From NCBI GenBank assembly GCA_029783825.1, contig JAREIK010002629.1, forward strand, positions 113,400-177,399: a DNA stretch of 64,000 nt, given 5' to 3'. Below the pieces are notes generated by a model that saw nothing but the letters and a program-made list of their open reading frames with translations, was not told where the DNA came from and did no database searches. Positions 9,980-20,976 of this stretch are shown piece by piece (within the stretch, counting starts at the first letter, position 1; each line of letters opens with the position of its first letter). Position numbers and translations under genes: made by a program. This stretch comes from Sapria himalayana. Lineage: Eukaryota; Streptophyta; Magnoliopsida; Malpighiales; Rafflesiaceae.

Positions 9980-11165
9980 TCTCTAGTAGTTTGACCACAA
10001 ACACTAACATTAATTTTCTTCAAATTGTGATATGAACAAAACAAAATTACTTCTTCAATCACAACATGTTATAGAAGTCAACCAGAAACCTTTCTTTATG
10101 CTAAATACTATAAGCTCATCACATTTTTCATAAGTTTATAACTATCTATGTATATCAATAGATACCATATTTTTAGTACTTGTTTATAAAGTTTCTACTT
10201 GATCTCTATTTCAGTATCATGTACCTACTTGGGAATTTAGATCCCAACTACACTTGATCATGGGTCTTGTGGGAGCTTTATCAATTCCTAAAAATCAACG
10301 GTGCTCAAGTATATAAATTAAAATGGTAACTTTCTATTTGCATTATGAACAACACTACTATAGGAAAACTTAATTTTTGATAAAAAAAATCTCATTGTTT
10401 AGTCCTTTCTCCACACATGCTACAAATTAAGTTGCCTAAGTTGTGATTCAAAACATTAATTAAATAGTTTATTAAATTTTAATGATGAGTCAAATATATA
10501 TTCTAAAAATAGACATCCAAGAATGATAAAGAAAATGAGTATCCCTATTTGAAATGATTAACTTTGGGACTCCATATAAATGCATGATCTTTTTCAAAGA
10601 TAATCTTGTCAGGTTACAAGTATCTATAGTGTTTCTACAAAAACTAAAATGAGCAATATTTGAAAAAAAAAACATTTACAAAAAAAAAAATTAATCCATG
10701 CCCGGATGAGTCCATGGTAATTCAATCACAAACTCCAGAGACAAAACTTCCTAAATATGTTAATGGACTAACAAAAGAGTATAAAGACCAGTATTATGAG
10801 TTTGACCTTTTGAAGTTTGACATATATTGCAATATTGTATCAATCTTCTAGTATCTTGCATCGATTATATCTAATAGTATTCCTCTTTAATCACATATAT
10901 AGTCTTCTCCCTACCAAGATGTCCAACTAGTGGTTGTCTAGGTAAATCTTGCCTTTCTCACTTAAAGAGGTGTGAGAAAAACACATAGTCTATTCTATTT
11001 CACTAGGAAATCCTCATAAATATGAATTTCATCAATTTCCTGCTTGTACTTGTTCTTCTCTAAAATATTCTAAGATCTTCATCACCTTTATAATTATCTC
11101 TTAAACAATCAAAGCCAACAATTTGATATGAGTTATCATGATTAATGCTACTTATCAGTTCAAAA
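9980..11165 (-). pseudogene. Ty3 integrase remnant (chromovirus-like)
   Basis: Integrase inserts retroelement DNA into the host genome. On the - strand the frame shows the zinc-binding part (GHLGREKTI, then C-NICQTSKGQ near 10810), the core with LSLEFVIELP (the first catalytic Asp of the family replaced by Glu), MHLYGVPKLIISNRDTHF (second catalytic Asp kept, 10490-10600), and the C-terminal part with ILKKIN-like and FNAVDIY blocks near 10000. Stops and frameshifts interrupt it. The longest open piece is 10675-10490. The LTR follows directly, which fits the Ty3 order RT, RNase H, integrase, LTR. Confidence 0.75.
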
Positions 11166-11750
11166 CATCATTTAATTTGTTCTCTACTCCCAACTTGTAC
11201 CAAAGCTAGGAGTAGAGAACAAACACTACAATTTAATATCTGTTCCATAAGGAAACCCTTGATTATAATGCACTTTTTCTAAAAAGATGATCTACCTAGC
11301 ATAAATGACTTTATTGATTCTTTTTTTTGTTACCAAAGTTCTTCATGGGTCTATGATTAGCATATAGTACAAACTCTTTGCCAATTATGTAGTGTTTCCA
11401 GTGCTTTGAGACTAATATAAATGAATAAACTTCATTACCATAAGTAGATCATGTTTTTGTGGATTACACAATTTTTATCTAAAAATCATCACAAGTCACT
11501 TCTCTTGTGAAATAATATTTCCAATTTATACAATACTAGCATCACACTCCTCTTTGTGACATTATCAAATCTTGTTAAGTGTAAGAATAAAGCACTAGTC
11601 AATTTTGTTTTGATGACATATAAACTTCTCTCATAATCTTTGTTCAATTGAAACTTACCTAACTTGAGAATGTCAATAATGAGAGTCATAATCTTACTAA
11701 AGTAATGAATAAATATCATGATATTATTACAATGCCAAAACTTGTTGTCT
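11166..11750 (-). pseudogene. Ty3 RNase H remnant
   Basis: RNase H removes the RNA template during reverse transcription. The open piece 11719-11489 reads FSKIMTLIIDILKLGKFQLN then KTKLTSALFLHL, matching the pol block just before RNase H (family: FSKIA-PLT-LLKKG, then LK-RLTSAPVL-LP). Further down the - strand (11400-11200) the pattern GKEFVLY, NHRPMKN and similar blocks belongs to RNase H. Frame changes are frequent. Confidence 0.7.
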
Positions 11751-11764
11751 ATGATACGATCATC

Positions 11765-13913
11765 TCGTTAGTGATTGATTTCATCCAATAAAAATTTATA
11801 ATTATATGAGTTGTACAACTAGTTAAATTGACATAATTTTAGATATTGATCCCATATAGATTATATAAATTATTAATCAACCAATATGAACTAATTATTG
11901 CTCATGTTGAGAAGATACAATTATGTTTCATATATATACTTAGACTTTAGGATTAACTTACTTTCTTGTGCGTGATAAGATTTTTTTTATATTGTGATAA
12001 TCTATGTTCGATTTTCAGAAGAAACATAGATTGGTGTAGATCTATCTTTTTACACTAAGAAATATAAGGTGGTTATCATTTTTAGACTTTTACTTCAAGG
12101 ATGGTCTCCTCGTAGTTGTGCTTTTAGTATTTTAGTATCAAAACCATACTTACTCTATTCACAGGTCATTCATGCTTCTTATTTTATGTAATATATCAAT
12201 TATCTTTGATGACTATTTTGAATATATATTTATATTATTCAACCTCAATGTCCATAATAAATGAGAAATGATATATTAATAGATATGTTTGAGCTTTTAG
12301 CTTCTTAATTACCACTCATGTCAATTTATATATGTCTTCATACTTAGTTCACCTATGGAAATATAATATTCGTAGGGGCTATCACCAGCTTAAGAAACAT
12401 CTCTATCTGCATGTGTCGCATAATTTTCTTACCACCTCCCATCACAACAAAGACACGACTCTATTTATGGTGAAATATCTATGTTATATATTCTACATAA
12501 AATTTCATTTCATTGGTGGGCCAGTTCTCATAAAACATGTATAATGAAATAGTTAAAATTTTTTTTGTGCTTTTGAGTTCATGAGCATCATACTCATATC
12601 AATTAAACTTATATAAATTTTATATTTTTATGCATAGCTTTATCTCGTGTGATAAAAATAGAAGGGTTGTCATTTTCTGTAGATAGAATCTCATGAGTGT
12701 GTTCAATGACTTGCCCATCACCACCACCATGGCCAATAAGCATAAATCTATATTAGAGTGGAGTCAAAAATATTCATTCTAAATAATATGAATATCTCTT
12801 AATATCCAAAACATAACATTATCACAATTCAATATTATATAAATATCATCATTACATATACGTACATAACCAACTCAAGATATCTATTTAGTCTAACATT
12901 GGAAAGAAATCTGTGCGAGAAGTTTGGTGCTTCATCTCATTGATTCAAGAGTTCCCAATGATAACTGACATGATGATCTAGGTCTTAAATGTAATTCCAA
13001 TTGAATATTTGCTTGTATCTTACTTGAATTTATCTATAATTATGATTTGGAAATCACACGACCTAAGGTTTTGCAAGCTCTTACCTTCAAAATCAGAATT
13101 TCCTCTTTTATGTGAAAACATGTGTCCCCCTTTTATATCAGTGAAGTCCCATCCAGTTGCTAGGTGAATCTTCAAGTTGAATGTTATAACTTTAGGTTCA
13201 TGTTGCAACTCTATCATTTCATTGAATTTCTTCTCGAACACAAAAATACATTGGCAAGAATAGCATGACTAATATAATTACTCTTTATAACACACTCATG
13301 ATAGAAAAGTTTGTGTTGGGTTAAAAATTGCTTGGAGTTGTATGATTTTTAGCTATGTAGTGTAGTGAAAATGTCATAGAGTTGGATACTTTAGATAGCT
13401 TATTTTATTAGTGTGGTACTTGTTTCCAGAACATAAAAACTAATATCATGACTAAAATATGTTTAAAACTAATATAGACACAATTGAAAGATAATATCAT
13501 AGTCACGAAGAATGTGCTGTACAATAAATGATTATGTTAACTAAATACTAGAGGCGTAGTATACAAACATTATCATGACTTATTTATAGAATCACAACTT
13601 AGAATGACTATCATGACTTCTCAATAAGTATATGATAGTATAACCAAATCATGACATTATAAATTTCATGACTTTCTATTGATGTTCAATCCTCCAATTC
13701 AGCTTTCTACCAAGTCTACAATCCTACTATTCATTTAATTCATTAAAAATAGGCAATTTAGCTTACATCTGATTTCACTACAATTCATTTAATTCAGTAA
13801 AAATCATTATTTAGTAAAATTTGTTATATTGTAAGCTTATATTCCATACAAATATATCATGAAAATAATACAAAATATCACTAAAAAATTAACACTTTGA
13901 GTATCAAATAACA
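11765..13913 (-). repeat. Solo Athila-like LTR inserted in chromovirus pol
   Basis: About 2.15 kb on the - strand that starts TGTTATTTGATAC at 13913 and ends near 11765. The 3' half matches the 3' part of the + strand LTRs of G2, G3 and G4 (for instance the block around 12700, GGTGATAGGCAAGT-like on the - strand). The segment 12300-13560 is also homologous to 37840-39115 in the same orientation. No internal region or second LTR is attached, so it reads as a solo LTR. Confidence 0.6.
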
Positions 13914-13939
13914 AATTATCAATAAGACATCATTAAACC

Positions 13940-14065
13940 ATGGAAACTATTCCTCATTTATGGTTTTGTGTGTTGTCCAATCTCTAATAGCATGAACCTT
14001 GTCTTTGTCAACTTGAATCTCATCAGCACCAATGATAAACCCAAAGAATCACAACTTAAAAGTCA
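13940..14065 (-). pseudogene. Ty3 reverse transcriptase C-terminal fragment
   Basis: On the - strand: FFGFIIGADEIQVDKDK then VHAIRDWTTHKTINEE. This is the well-known block at the end of the Ty3 reverse transcriptase (family: FLGFIVSADGI-VD-EKV-AI--WP-PKTV-EVRSF). A stop follows. The next family residues appear only at 11750, on the other side of the solo LTR. Upstream pol is not recognisable. Confidence 0.7.
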
Positions 14066-14482
14066 TAAAAATATATTAATTAGGACTATTGTCAAAATTG
14101 ATTTGTTGTTGGACTTCAATATCTACCATTTATGCCAAATATGATCTACTTGAGTATGACTATGAATTTGGATTTTTGACATATGTTTGTGTGATCATTC
14201 ATGAAATGATTAAAGGTTAAATATTTATCATTTTTTAAAAGGCAACCTCATTAATATCATTATCTTCATATCCTCATAATATTAATAATATTTTTAAAAT
14301 CCAAAATATTTTACTTTTGTTTTTATGATACTATTATTTTATTTCTAGTTGAGTAGTTATACGAATAGAGACAATACAAATGTATTCAAACCAAATATAT
14401 ATTTAGATTTGTGGTAGTAATTATCATGGATATGATATATCAAATCAATACATGATTTCCTATTTTAGAACATGCATTTGAT
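14066..14482. other. Unassigned AT-rich flank
   Basis: Probably a decayed continuation of the chromovirus pol on the - strand, but I cannot match residues with confidence. Confidence 0.3.
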
Positions 14483-15549
14483 TGACTATTCAAAATACAA
14501 AATACTAAATAATATTGATCATTTGATATAATTGCTATGATGTATTTTGCTTGAAAGAAAGATTTATTTGTAATATTTTTGTTGAAACATAGTTTTAAAT
14601 GATTTTGATAAATAGTTCTAAAATTAATAGTTTTTAGTATGAATACATGACATGAATAGGAGGAAAAAGTCATATAAGTAAAAGCACCTGACATGCTATA
14701 TCTTGATTACATATTTAAGTACTTGTAGATTGTTTTCAGCATCCATTATTTACTCAAATCCTACCAACAAAATTATGCAAATTTGTATATATCATGACTC
14801 TATCACATTGGTGAAATTATTATTTCAATGTGCAACATATTCATTTGTCTAAGAAGATTTATTAGAGTCATAGCTAAACTAGCTCGAAATGACTTCATAA
14901 TTGTGATATTGATTTCATTTCATAGCAGCTAAGTTTCTCATTGGTCACAAAAGTAATGGTAGCCTCCATATCTCATGATTTTTCCTTTATGAAACTATAG
15001 AATACTCGAGTTAAATCTACAAACTAATATGACTTTACGATTTTTGTCTACATAATATTATAAAAATCCAAACTCGAGTCATAGCCATCACAAGTATCTT
15101 GACTTGTGTTGAATATAACTTTTATTCATACTCTAGCACAATGCCTTTTGTATTACAGAGACTAAATGAGTTGCCATAATTTTTTCTAGTGATGTGACCA
15201 TCGTGTAGAAAAAAGAGACCAGGGTCCCGAATCACACCTAATTACACATCTTTGTGTTATAGAATGAAATGATCAAAGCTAAGAATTTTATTCATTTCCA
15301 CAACTTCTATGTAAAAAAATACATATCAAATACTCGAGTATATTAGTAAAACTATAAGAAACCATATGTGATGTATGAGAGGCATGAGGAAGACAATATG
15401 AAGGGCTCTAAAATTCATTTTTTGAGTGATTCATAAGCAACAAAGATGATACAAGGAACAAACATAACTTCTAAAGGTAGATAGCATTCTGGCTCCATCC
15501 TAATGGAAAATCTAGAGGTATCAACTAGGCTATGTAGATTAGGCGTCAC

Positions 15550-15700
15550 ATGGTTCAGTCATGATTGGAATGAGACAATATGGTTCAGTCGGGCTTGGCA
15601 TGAGACAATATGGTTCAGTCAGGCTTGGCATGAGACAATATGGTTCAGTCATGCCTGGCATGAGACAACATTGTTCAGTCGTACCTAGCATGTTATGAAA
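15550..15700 (+). repeat. Five tandem copies of a 30-bp unit
   Basis: TGGTTCAGTC recurs at 15551, 15581, 15611, 15641 and (one change) 15671, an exact 30-base spacing. Each unit continues as -TGCTTGGCATGAGACAA with few changes. The unit length is a multiple of three, which is why an open frame (15503-15688) with WFS-AWHETI repeats runs through it. I do not regard that frame as a gene. Confidence 0.92.
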
Positions 15701-16015
15701 TGGTTCATGAGCTAGCCCATAGTATGGTTCAAGTTGTGCTTAATCCAGATTTTTTAGCAAAGGAGGCCCAACATGCCACAACTCGGCATGATGGCCCATT
15801 TGGACTAGTTTTGGCCCAACTAGACTGATACACATTCTAAGCTATCATGGAATGACCCAGGCTAGCTTATAATGAACTAGATTATCCTATAATTAATTAG
15901 GCAAGCCTAGAAGAAACCAAGCTAGTCTAGCCAGTCTTGATACAACATGGCATGATCTAGCAGAACTCAGTCAAAATGCATGCCAATTGGCCTTATCGGG
16001 GTACCCATTTTTAGA

Positions 16016-16031
16016 GTCGTGCTAGCACGAC
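16016..16031. repeat. 16-bp perfect palindrome in the hAT-type element
   Basis: GTCGTGCTAGCACGAC is self-complementary and lies 21 bases from the right end of the element. This is where a subterminal protein-binding site could be, though nothing shows that directly. Confidence 0.85.
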
Positions 16032-17371
16032 ATGCCTTGGTTCACACCTCTATTCAAATCAATGTTAAATTGAATGAGTTTTTAGGAATTAAAGCTTTTA
16101 ATCCTAGATTCTCTCAAGGGCTAAAATTGGATAATCAGATTCATATGATATAAAGTTCAACTTGTCTCGGATATGTTACTCTCTCTAATTTTAGGTTAAA
16201 AAAGAGTATATGAATGATATATTTTGTTTAGTGTGATGAATTCTATATTTAATATTTTAGTGTGATATTTTATTGTGATATTGTTTGGTTATGGGTGGGT
16301 TGGTAATTAAATATTTAATAGAATTAAAACTAAGGTTTTGCCTATTGATGAGTTTGTGGGTGATTAGAGTTGTAGGCAGTAACAAGTAAGCCATAAAAAA
16401 TACTCACACACATGGTAAGAAGGAAATGACAGCAATTCCATATATAACACATTAGGGAAACCCATATCCTAATACTCAATATTAAGATATATTTAATCAT
16501 TAAGAGTATTGCTCTTACAAAGTTGAAAATACAAACTCTTTTATACGCCACTCTATTATGTATGTCACTGAGGAACTGACTCTTAATTGATATTGTGTGG
16601 TAAATAGAATGTTCTCTTCAGAGTTTCACATTGATCATGGGAGTTCCCTATCATAGTTGAGAAGGTGATAGGTAAGTCATGTAACAAGCATGAATAGATG
16701 TGATTCATATAGTATTAATAATCCTATGAGTTACATTAGGTCATATGATTGCCACAGTAAAATATTAAAGAAAACATATGTTAATTATGTGATTTTTGTG
16801 CAAACAAAGCTAAAAGTGCAAACACTTTTATTTTCACATGAATTTTTATCAAGAAAGATACTAGAGTTTAGATAATAAAAATACATATTTAAAATATATA
16901 TTAAGGGTAGTTAATGAGTTTCCTAAAAGATACTTATGAATGACCTTAGAGCATGAATGATGTGTCATCTATGTGAAAAAACAACAAAAGGATTAACTAT
17001 GAAGAGACCACCATCATTAGAAAGAACTCAAAAGTTAATAACTACCTAGTATGCCAGCAGGGTAAGAAGTCATTTCATAATATTTAGCATTCATAATTTG
17101 ATCGAACATAATTACAAGTTTATTTATTAATTTCATCACAAATAAAAATATTAATTATTCCTAGAATACAAGAGTTATTACTTGAATCCTATTTATTATT
17201 TCTACTAGAGTAACTATTAAATATTATTGACTGATCTAACATATATGTGTAATTTATGTGAGATTGATATTTTGACTAAAGAATTACTTTATTATTTGTA
17301 TAACCTAACTAGGTTTTGAGTTATATCTGACCAGAAAATTAAGTTTTGTATCAAAGTCACACCATGTATTC

Positions 17372-17390
17372 TGTGCCATTGATAGGGATT
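17372..17390 (+). promoter_or_regulatory. Primer-binding site of G2
   Basis: TGTGCCATTGATAGGGATT directly follows the 5' LTR. It matches the Athila-type site TGGCGCCGTTGCCGGGGATT with C-to-T and G-to-A type changes and one missing base. This site pairs with a host tRNA to start minus-strand DNA synthesis. G3 and G4 have equivalent sites at 55744 and 63633. Confidence 0.6.
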
Positions 17391-17569
17391 CCTTTTTCGA
17401 GTTTGGGTGGTCAACTTTTATTGTTGTAAGTATCCTTGAAAAAGAATATTTTTATTTTTAGTAGTCTTGATAATATTAATTGTTTTGTTTTGCTGAAATT
17501 TATGTTGCATGTCTTGTATTTAAGTGATAATCATGATGATTTTATCTTTGTTTTTTTATTCATATCTTA

Positions 17570-19130
17570 TATGAGCAAAAACTCTAGGACTAAATTAACA
17601 CATTTGGAACAAAGAGTGGAGAAATAAGCTTTTGAAGGAATGAGCAGTAATAGAGAGGCCCAAGATAGTGAAAGGCTAGTTGTACATGACCTAATTATTA
17701 TCGTACCTTAGGTAATTATTAGAGGCCTATGATTGTGGGTAGTTATTCAGGGATTCATATAAAACTAGGGAAAGAACCTATTTTGATTTGAAGTCTAGTC
17801 TGATATTGATAGTTCAATAGTATTAGTATAGTGTGAGGATTTCATATGATCAAAATGAGCACGTTACTATGTTTTTTGGAGTTATGTGATATAGTTAAAA
17901 TGGATAGAGTTAGCATGAATGCAATCATATTATGTTTATTTTCTTTCTATTTTAGAGACAAGATATATGATGTTGGTTTTATTAATTATCTCAAGGCTCC
18001 ATTGAGAGGTGAGATGAACTTATACAAGCTTTCAATATAAAGTATTCCCACAATTGATCACCTTATAATTGAGGAGAAAGAGAAGCCAATTCCATCATAT
18101 GGAGCTAGAGACTTTGTGTGTTGTATAAGACCATTTTAATGAGTTATTGAGGTGATAACCTCAACGTGTGTTTGAGTTGTGGTTCCAAGTCTAAACCTTC
18201 TATAATGAGTTAATTATATGATGGATAACATTATTGATATGGCTTTGGGATGATCAATCATGAAAAAAAATCTCACAAGGTGGCTTATTTGTTATTTGAA
18301 GAATTAACACTACTATCAAACTCTGAATGATCATGAATTTTGGTGAAAAAAATTAGAATTTTTGAGTCGAACCAACTTACTATGTTGGAAGCCAATATGG
18401 AGGTATTTATAAAAAGGTTGGAAGCCCATGAGGAGAAATAAAAAATTTTTAGAGAACTCACCATTTTGCAAGTGCAAGAAATAACAACTTTTTATCTAAT
18501 TTGTCAAGTGAATGAAGCTAATGAATTATTATGCATAGGATATGTGATTCAACCCAACCCTAATATTTCCACACACTACCATCTAAATATGTGGAACTAT
18601 GAAAATTTTTTTTATGAGAGCTATGATAATGAGTACCCACGTATTGGCCAAGTCCCAAAAAATTATGGGCATTATTTAATTAAGTATAACCATCAAGGAG
18701 GTTGAAACTCAAGTTACCAACACTAAAAAGTAGAAAATAAGTTATTCATGGATGACAAGTTGATGACACTACTAACCGAGAGGAAGCAAATAAATATTTT
18801 TCAAGATTACCAAATAGAGATGTTTAAGACTAAGTTGGAAAATATGAACATGACAATGTGTAGTATTGAAAATTAAATTGGACAAGTAGCATTATCATTA
18901 AAAGAGAAGAGTACGAATGAGCTACCTAGGAATATAGATGCTAACCTAAAGAAATTCTTGTCTATAGTCCTTAGAAGTAGAAAAGAGTGAGATGGGCAAA
19001 ATGAGGAGCAAGGTGAAATGAAAGAAACTATTATTAATAGTGCAGTGACATCACCAAAAATCATGACTCCCACCATGCTTAATTCAAAAGCCATAAAGCC
19101 CAATACCACAACATTTTTTGAGCCGGGTGA
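17570..19130 (+). pseudogene. G2 gag (Athila-like)
   Basis: Gag forms the virus-like particle. The first part is MSKNSRTKLTHLEQRVEK then AFEGMSSNREAQDSERL (17570-17690, one stop). The retrotransposon gag domain follows: FLELCDIVKMDRVSMNAIIL and LFSFYFRDK (17860-17960), then NYMMDNIIDMA and SIMKKN near 18210-18270. Next is the stretch corresponding to the NPYSNTYNPGWRNHPNFSW hallmark, here NPNISTHYHLNMWNYENFF (18550-18610). The last recognisable part is a coiled segment IGQVALSLKEKSTNELPRN with LRSRKE (18880-18990), the Athila pattern QVGQLA-L-ER--G-LP then RSGKE. Several stops break it. Confidence 0.75.
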
Positions 19131-19379
19131 CATCTATTGGATAGAATACTTAGCTTGTATCCCCATATATGATTGATGGAGAAGGTGAAATGAGGGAGCG
19201 AATGGAGACTACCTAAAGTAGTGGAAAGAAGACAATGATGAAAAATGATGCCGGAAATACTTTTCCTCTTAGTTTATTTTTTCCACACATATTTATGAAG
19301 GGAAAAATAGAAAAATAATTTGAGAGATCTCTCATTATTTTTTTTGAAGCTAGAAGTTAATATTATATTTTCCAAAATA

Positions 19380-19930
19380 TAATTCAAAATTACCTACTAT
19401 GTAACATTCATGGATGATGTAATAATAAGTAAGAGGAAGTTAGAGATAAATGGAACTATAAATATGATGGAGAAAAATAGTATAATTAATCAAAAAAAAT
19501 TTTTGAGGAAATTAAAGGATCCAAAAAGTTTTGTTTTGTTGTGTAAAATTATTGAACATATATCTTGGAAGAAACTTTGTTATTTAGGATCAATTATCAA
19601 CTTAATGACTTTAATGTTAGCACAAAGATTGAAACTAAGTGAAATTACTCCAACTCTCTCTCACTCGAATTGGCGGATTGATTGACTAAGTGTCTAATGG
19701 CTATTATTGAAGATATAATAATTAAGTTGGTGTGTTTATTTTTTGCATGGATTTTATTGTGTTGTATATAGGGAAAGATCAATATGCTCTATTGATCTTG
19801 CGAGATCATTTTTAGCCATCATACACCATAATAAGTCAAATTCAATTTGTATAAGAAGATAAATAGTCCATATGATAATGAAAAAGGTTGTTGAAGGATA
19901 GATAATTTTCTCCATATAGCAATACAATAA
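19380..19930 (+). pseudogene. G2 aspartic protease
   Basis: This enzyme would cut the gag polyprotein. The open piece 19410-19685 reads MDDVIISKRKLEINGTINMM, LRKLKDPKSFVLLCKI, then the active-site region LCYLGSIINLMTLMLAQRL. The family has CDLGASINLMPL, so the catalytic Asp is changed to Tyr here. After a stop the flap and C-terminal part appear (WMDFIVLYIGKDQYALLILRDHF near 19745-19810, compared with ADFIVLDMEED-APLILGRPF). The open frame on the other strand, 20149-19754, is a shadow. Confidence 0.75.
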
Positions 19931-20149
19931 TAAGTTGACTTTCAATGGAAAGGATTTGTAGAAGATTACTAGCCTGCTGAAAATGAGGGAGATAATGTAG
20001 AATAAAAAATCTAGAGGTACAAAAGTGATGGGGTAGAAAGTGATTAAGATGACTATCATGTAGTCATGATATTTTTGAAAGTTATTGCTTATGTCAACTG
20101 TAGAGAAAACTACTCTGAAAATGAAGAAAAAAGAAAGAAAAACTCTCAA

Positions 20150-20760
20150 TTTCTCTATGCATAATTATGTAAACAATGAAGAATAGAAATTGAAGATTAG
20201 CCATGAAGTGAAGGCTATGGAAAAATCTCAACTGATGGCTGATAAAATAAAATATGAAGCTATGGTGAAAATAAAAGATCTAGAGATTCCTAATAAATTG
20301 GAAAAAAATGATAAAGTAGTCATGAAAGTCATAACTTCTAATAGCACCAAGTCTTTGGAGTTTTAGAAACTAAAGGTAGAAGTCATAGATCTACACAATA
20401 CCATGAAAATTGTGTTATAGAAAGTAAATACTCAAAGTACAACTCAATATAGTGTTGCAACACTTTAAAATTTTATGGTTTTAATGGAGTAGAAACCCAA
20501 TGAATGATGTTAAAGAGAAGCAATCCATGAGAATGCTCCAATTTTGATAGAAGAATCAAAAAAAAACAAAAAAAGAGGAAGTGAAGAAATATACTGAAAA
20601 GCTTTCCTAGATAGCGAGATCACCGATAGAGGTATGAACTCATTGATGATCTAGCCACAGATATTAAAGTTAGCATTGATTGAAAGGAAACCCAATAATT
20701 TTTTGTCTGCATTGTTAGATGTGATAATCATATGTAGGTAGTCACACAAAATATAGTACA
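20150..20760 (+). pseudogene. G2 post-protease module (unknown)
   Basis: A weakly coding stretch: KIKDLEIPNKLEKNDKVVMK near 20270, later a C-terminal block KLALIERKPNNFLSALLDVI near 20680-20735. The same final block occurs in G3 (near 59090: MDIKCSVFFLGNPKKFF) and at 33020-33110 (KVKLLLLNIIILGKQPKNSF). I recognise no enzyme domain. It sits where reverse transcriptase should start in an autonomous Athila element. Confidence 0.5.
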
Positions 20761-20976
20761 TCATTAATTAGCCTTGAAATTAGTAGTCTTGGAGCTTAAA
20801 CCCTACCATGTCTTTTTAAATAACCATAAAAAAGTAGTCTTACCATCTTGGTACACCATAACACTATAACTCATTTGTAGAAGATACTTAATTAGGAGAA
20901 AAGTTTATATACTTATTTTTTATAAAAGTAGGGAATAGATTACTCAAAATTGAGTAGTAATTTTAGTGTATTCCTT

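Larger units (their letters stand above)
9510..14065 (-). mobile_element. Chromovirus-like Ty3 pol and 3' LTR, split by a solo LTR
   Basis: On the - strand there is an end of reverse transcriptase (14065-13940), a 2.15-kb Athila-like LTR (13913-11765), then RNase H (11750-11166), integrase (11165-9980) and an LTR (9878-9510). The break falls between the RT block ending TINEE and the start of the next block (FSKIM), which are adjacent in intact elements. So the solo LTR lies inside pol. No gag or 5' LTR is present in this copy. Confidence 0.72.
15513..16052. mobile_element. Non-autonomous hAT-type element (MITE-like), 540 bp
   Basis: The ends are inverted repeats: left TAGAGGTATCAAC-TAGGC-ATGT (15513 on) and, reading in from 16052 on the other strand, TAGAGGTGTGAACCAAGGCA. 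These match at most positions and resemble hAT terminal repeats. The 8-bp flanks, GGAAAATC (15505-15512) and TTCAAATC (16053-16060), share 5 of 8 positions, as expected for an old hAT target duplication. The interior is richer in G and C than the LTR around it, holds a 30-bp tandem repeat and a 16-bp palindrome, and has no transposase. The equivalent position in other LTR copies lacks it. Confidence 0.6.
14483..17371 (+). repeat. 5' LTR of G2
   Basis: It starts at a TG and ends beside the primer-binding site. It contains in order a block shared with 20977-21540, then ATGACT-type tandem motifs to about 15330, an inserted hAT-type MITE (15513-16052), and a 3' half beginning near 16540 that recurs at 22030, 46200, 54730, 62640 and 63000. 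Without the MITE it is about 2.35 kb. Confidence 0.65.

Noticed and set aside
9540..10450. Initially taken as an LTR of a separate family because it recurs at 25.7-26.6 kb and 36.8-37.7 kb
   Set aside because: Most of it reads as the C-terminal part of Ty3 integrase. Only the last 350 to 390 bases are the LTR.
15503..15688. Open frame with WFS-AWHETI repeats as a repeat protein gene
   Set aside because: It exists only because the 30-bp tandem unit is a multiple of three. It has no start context or continuation.
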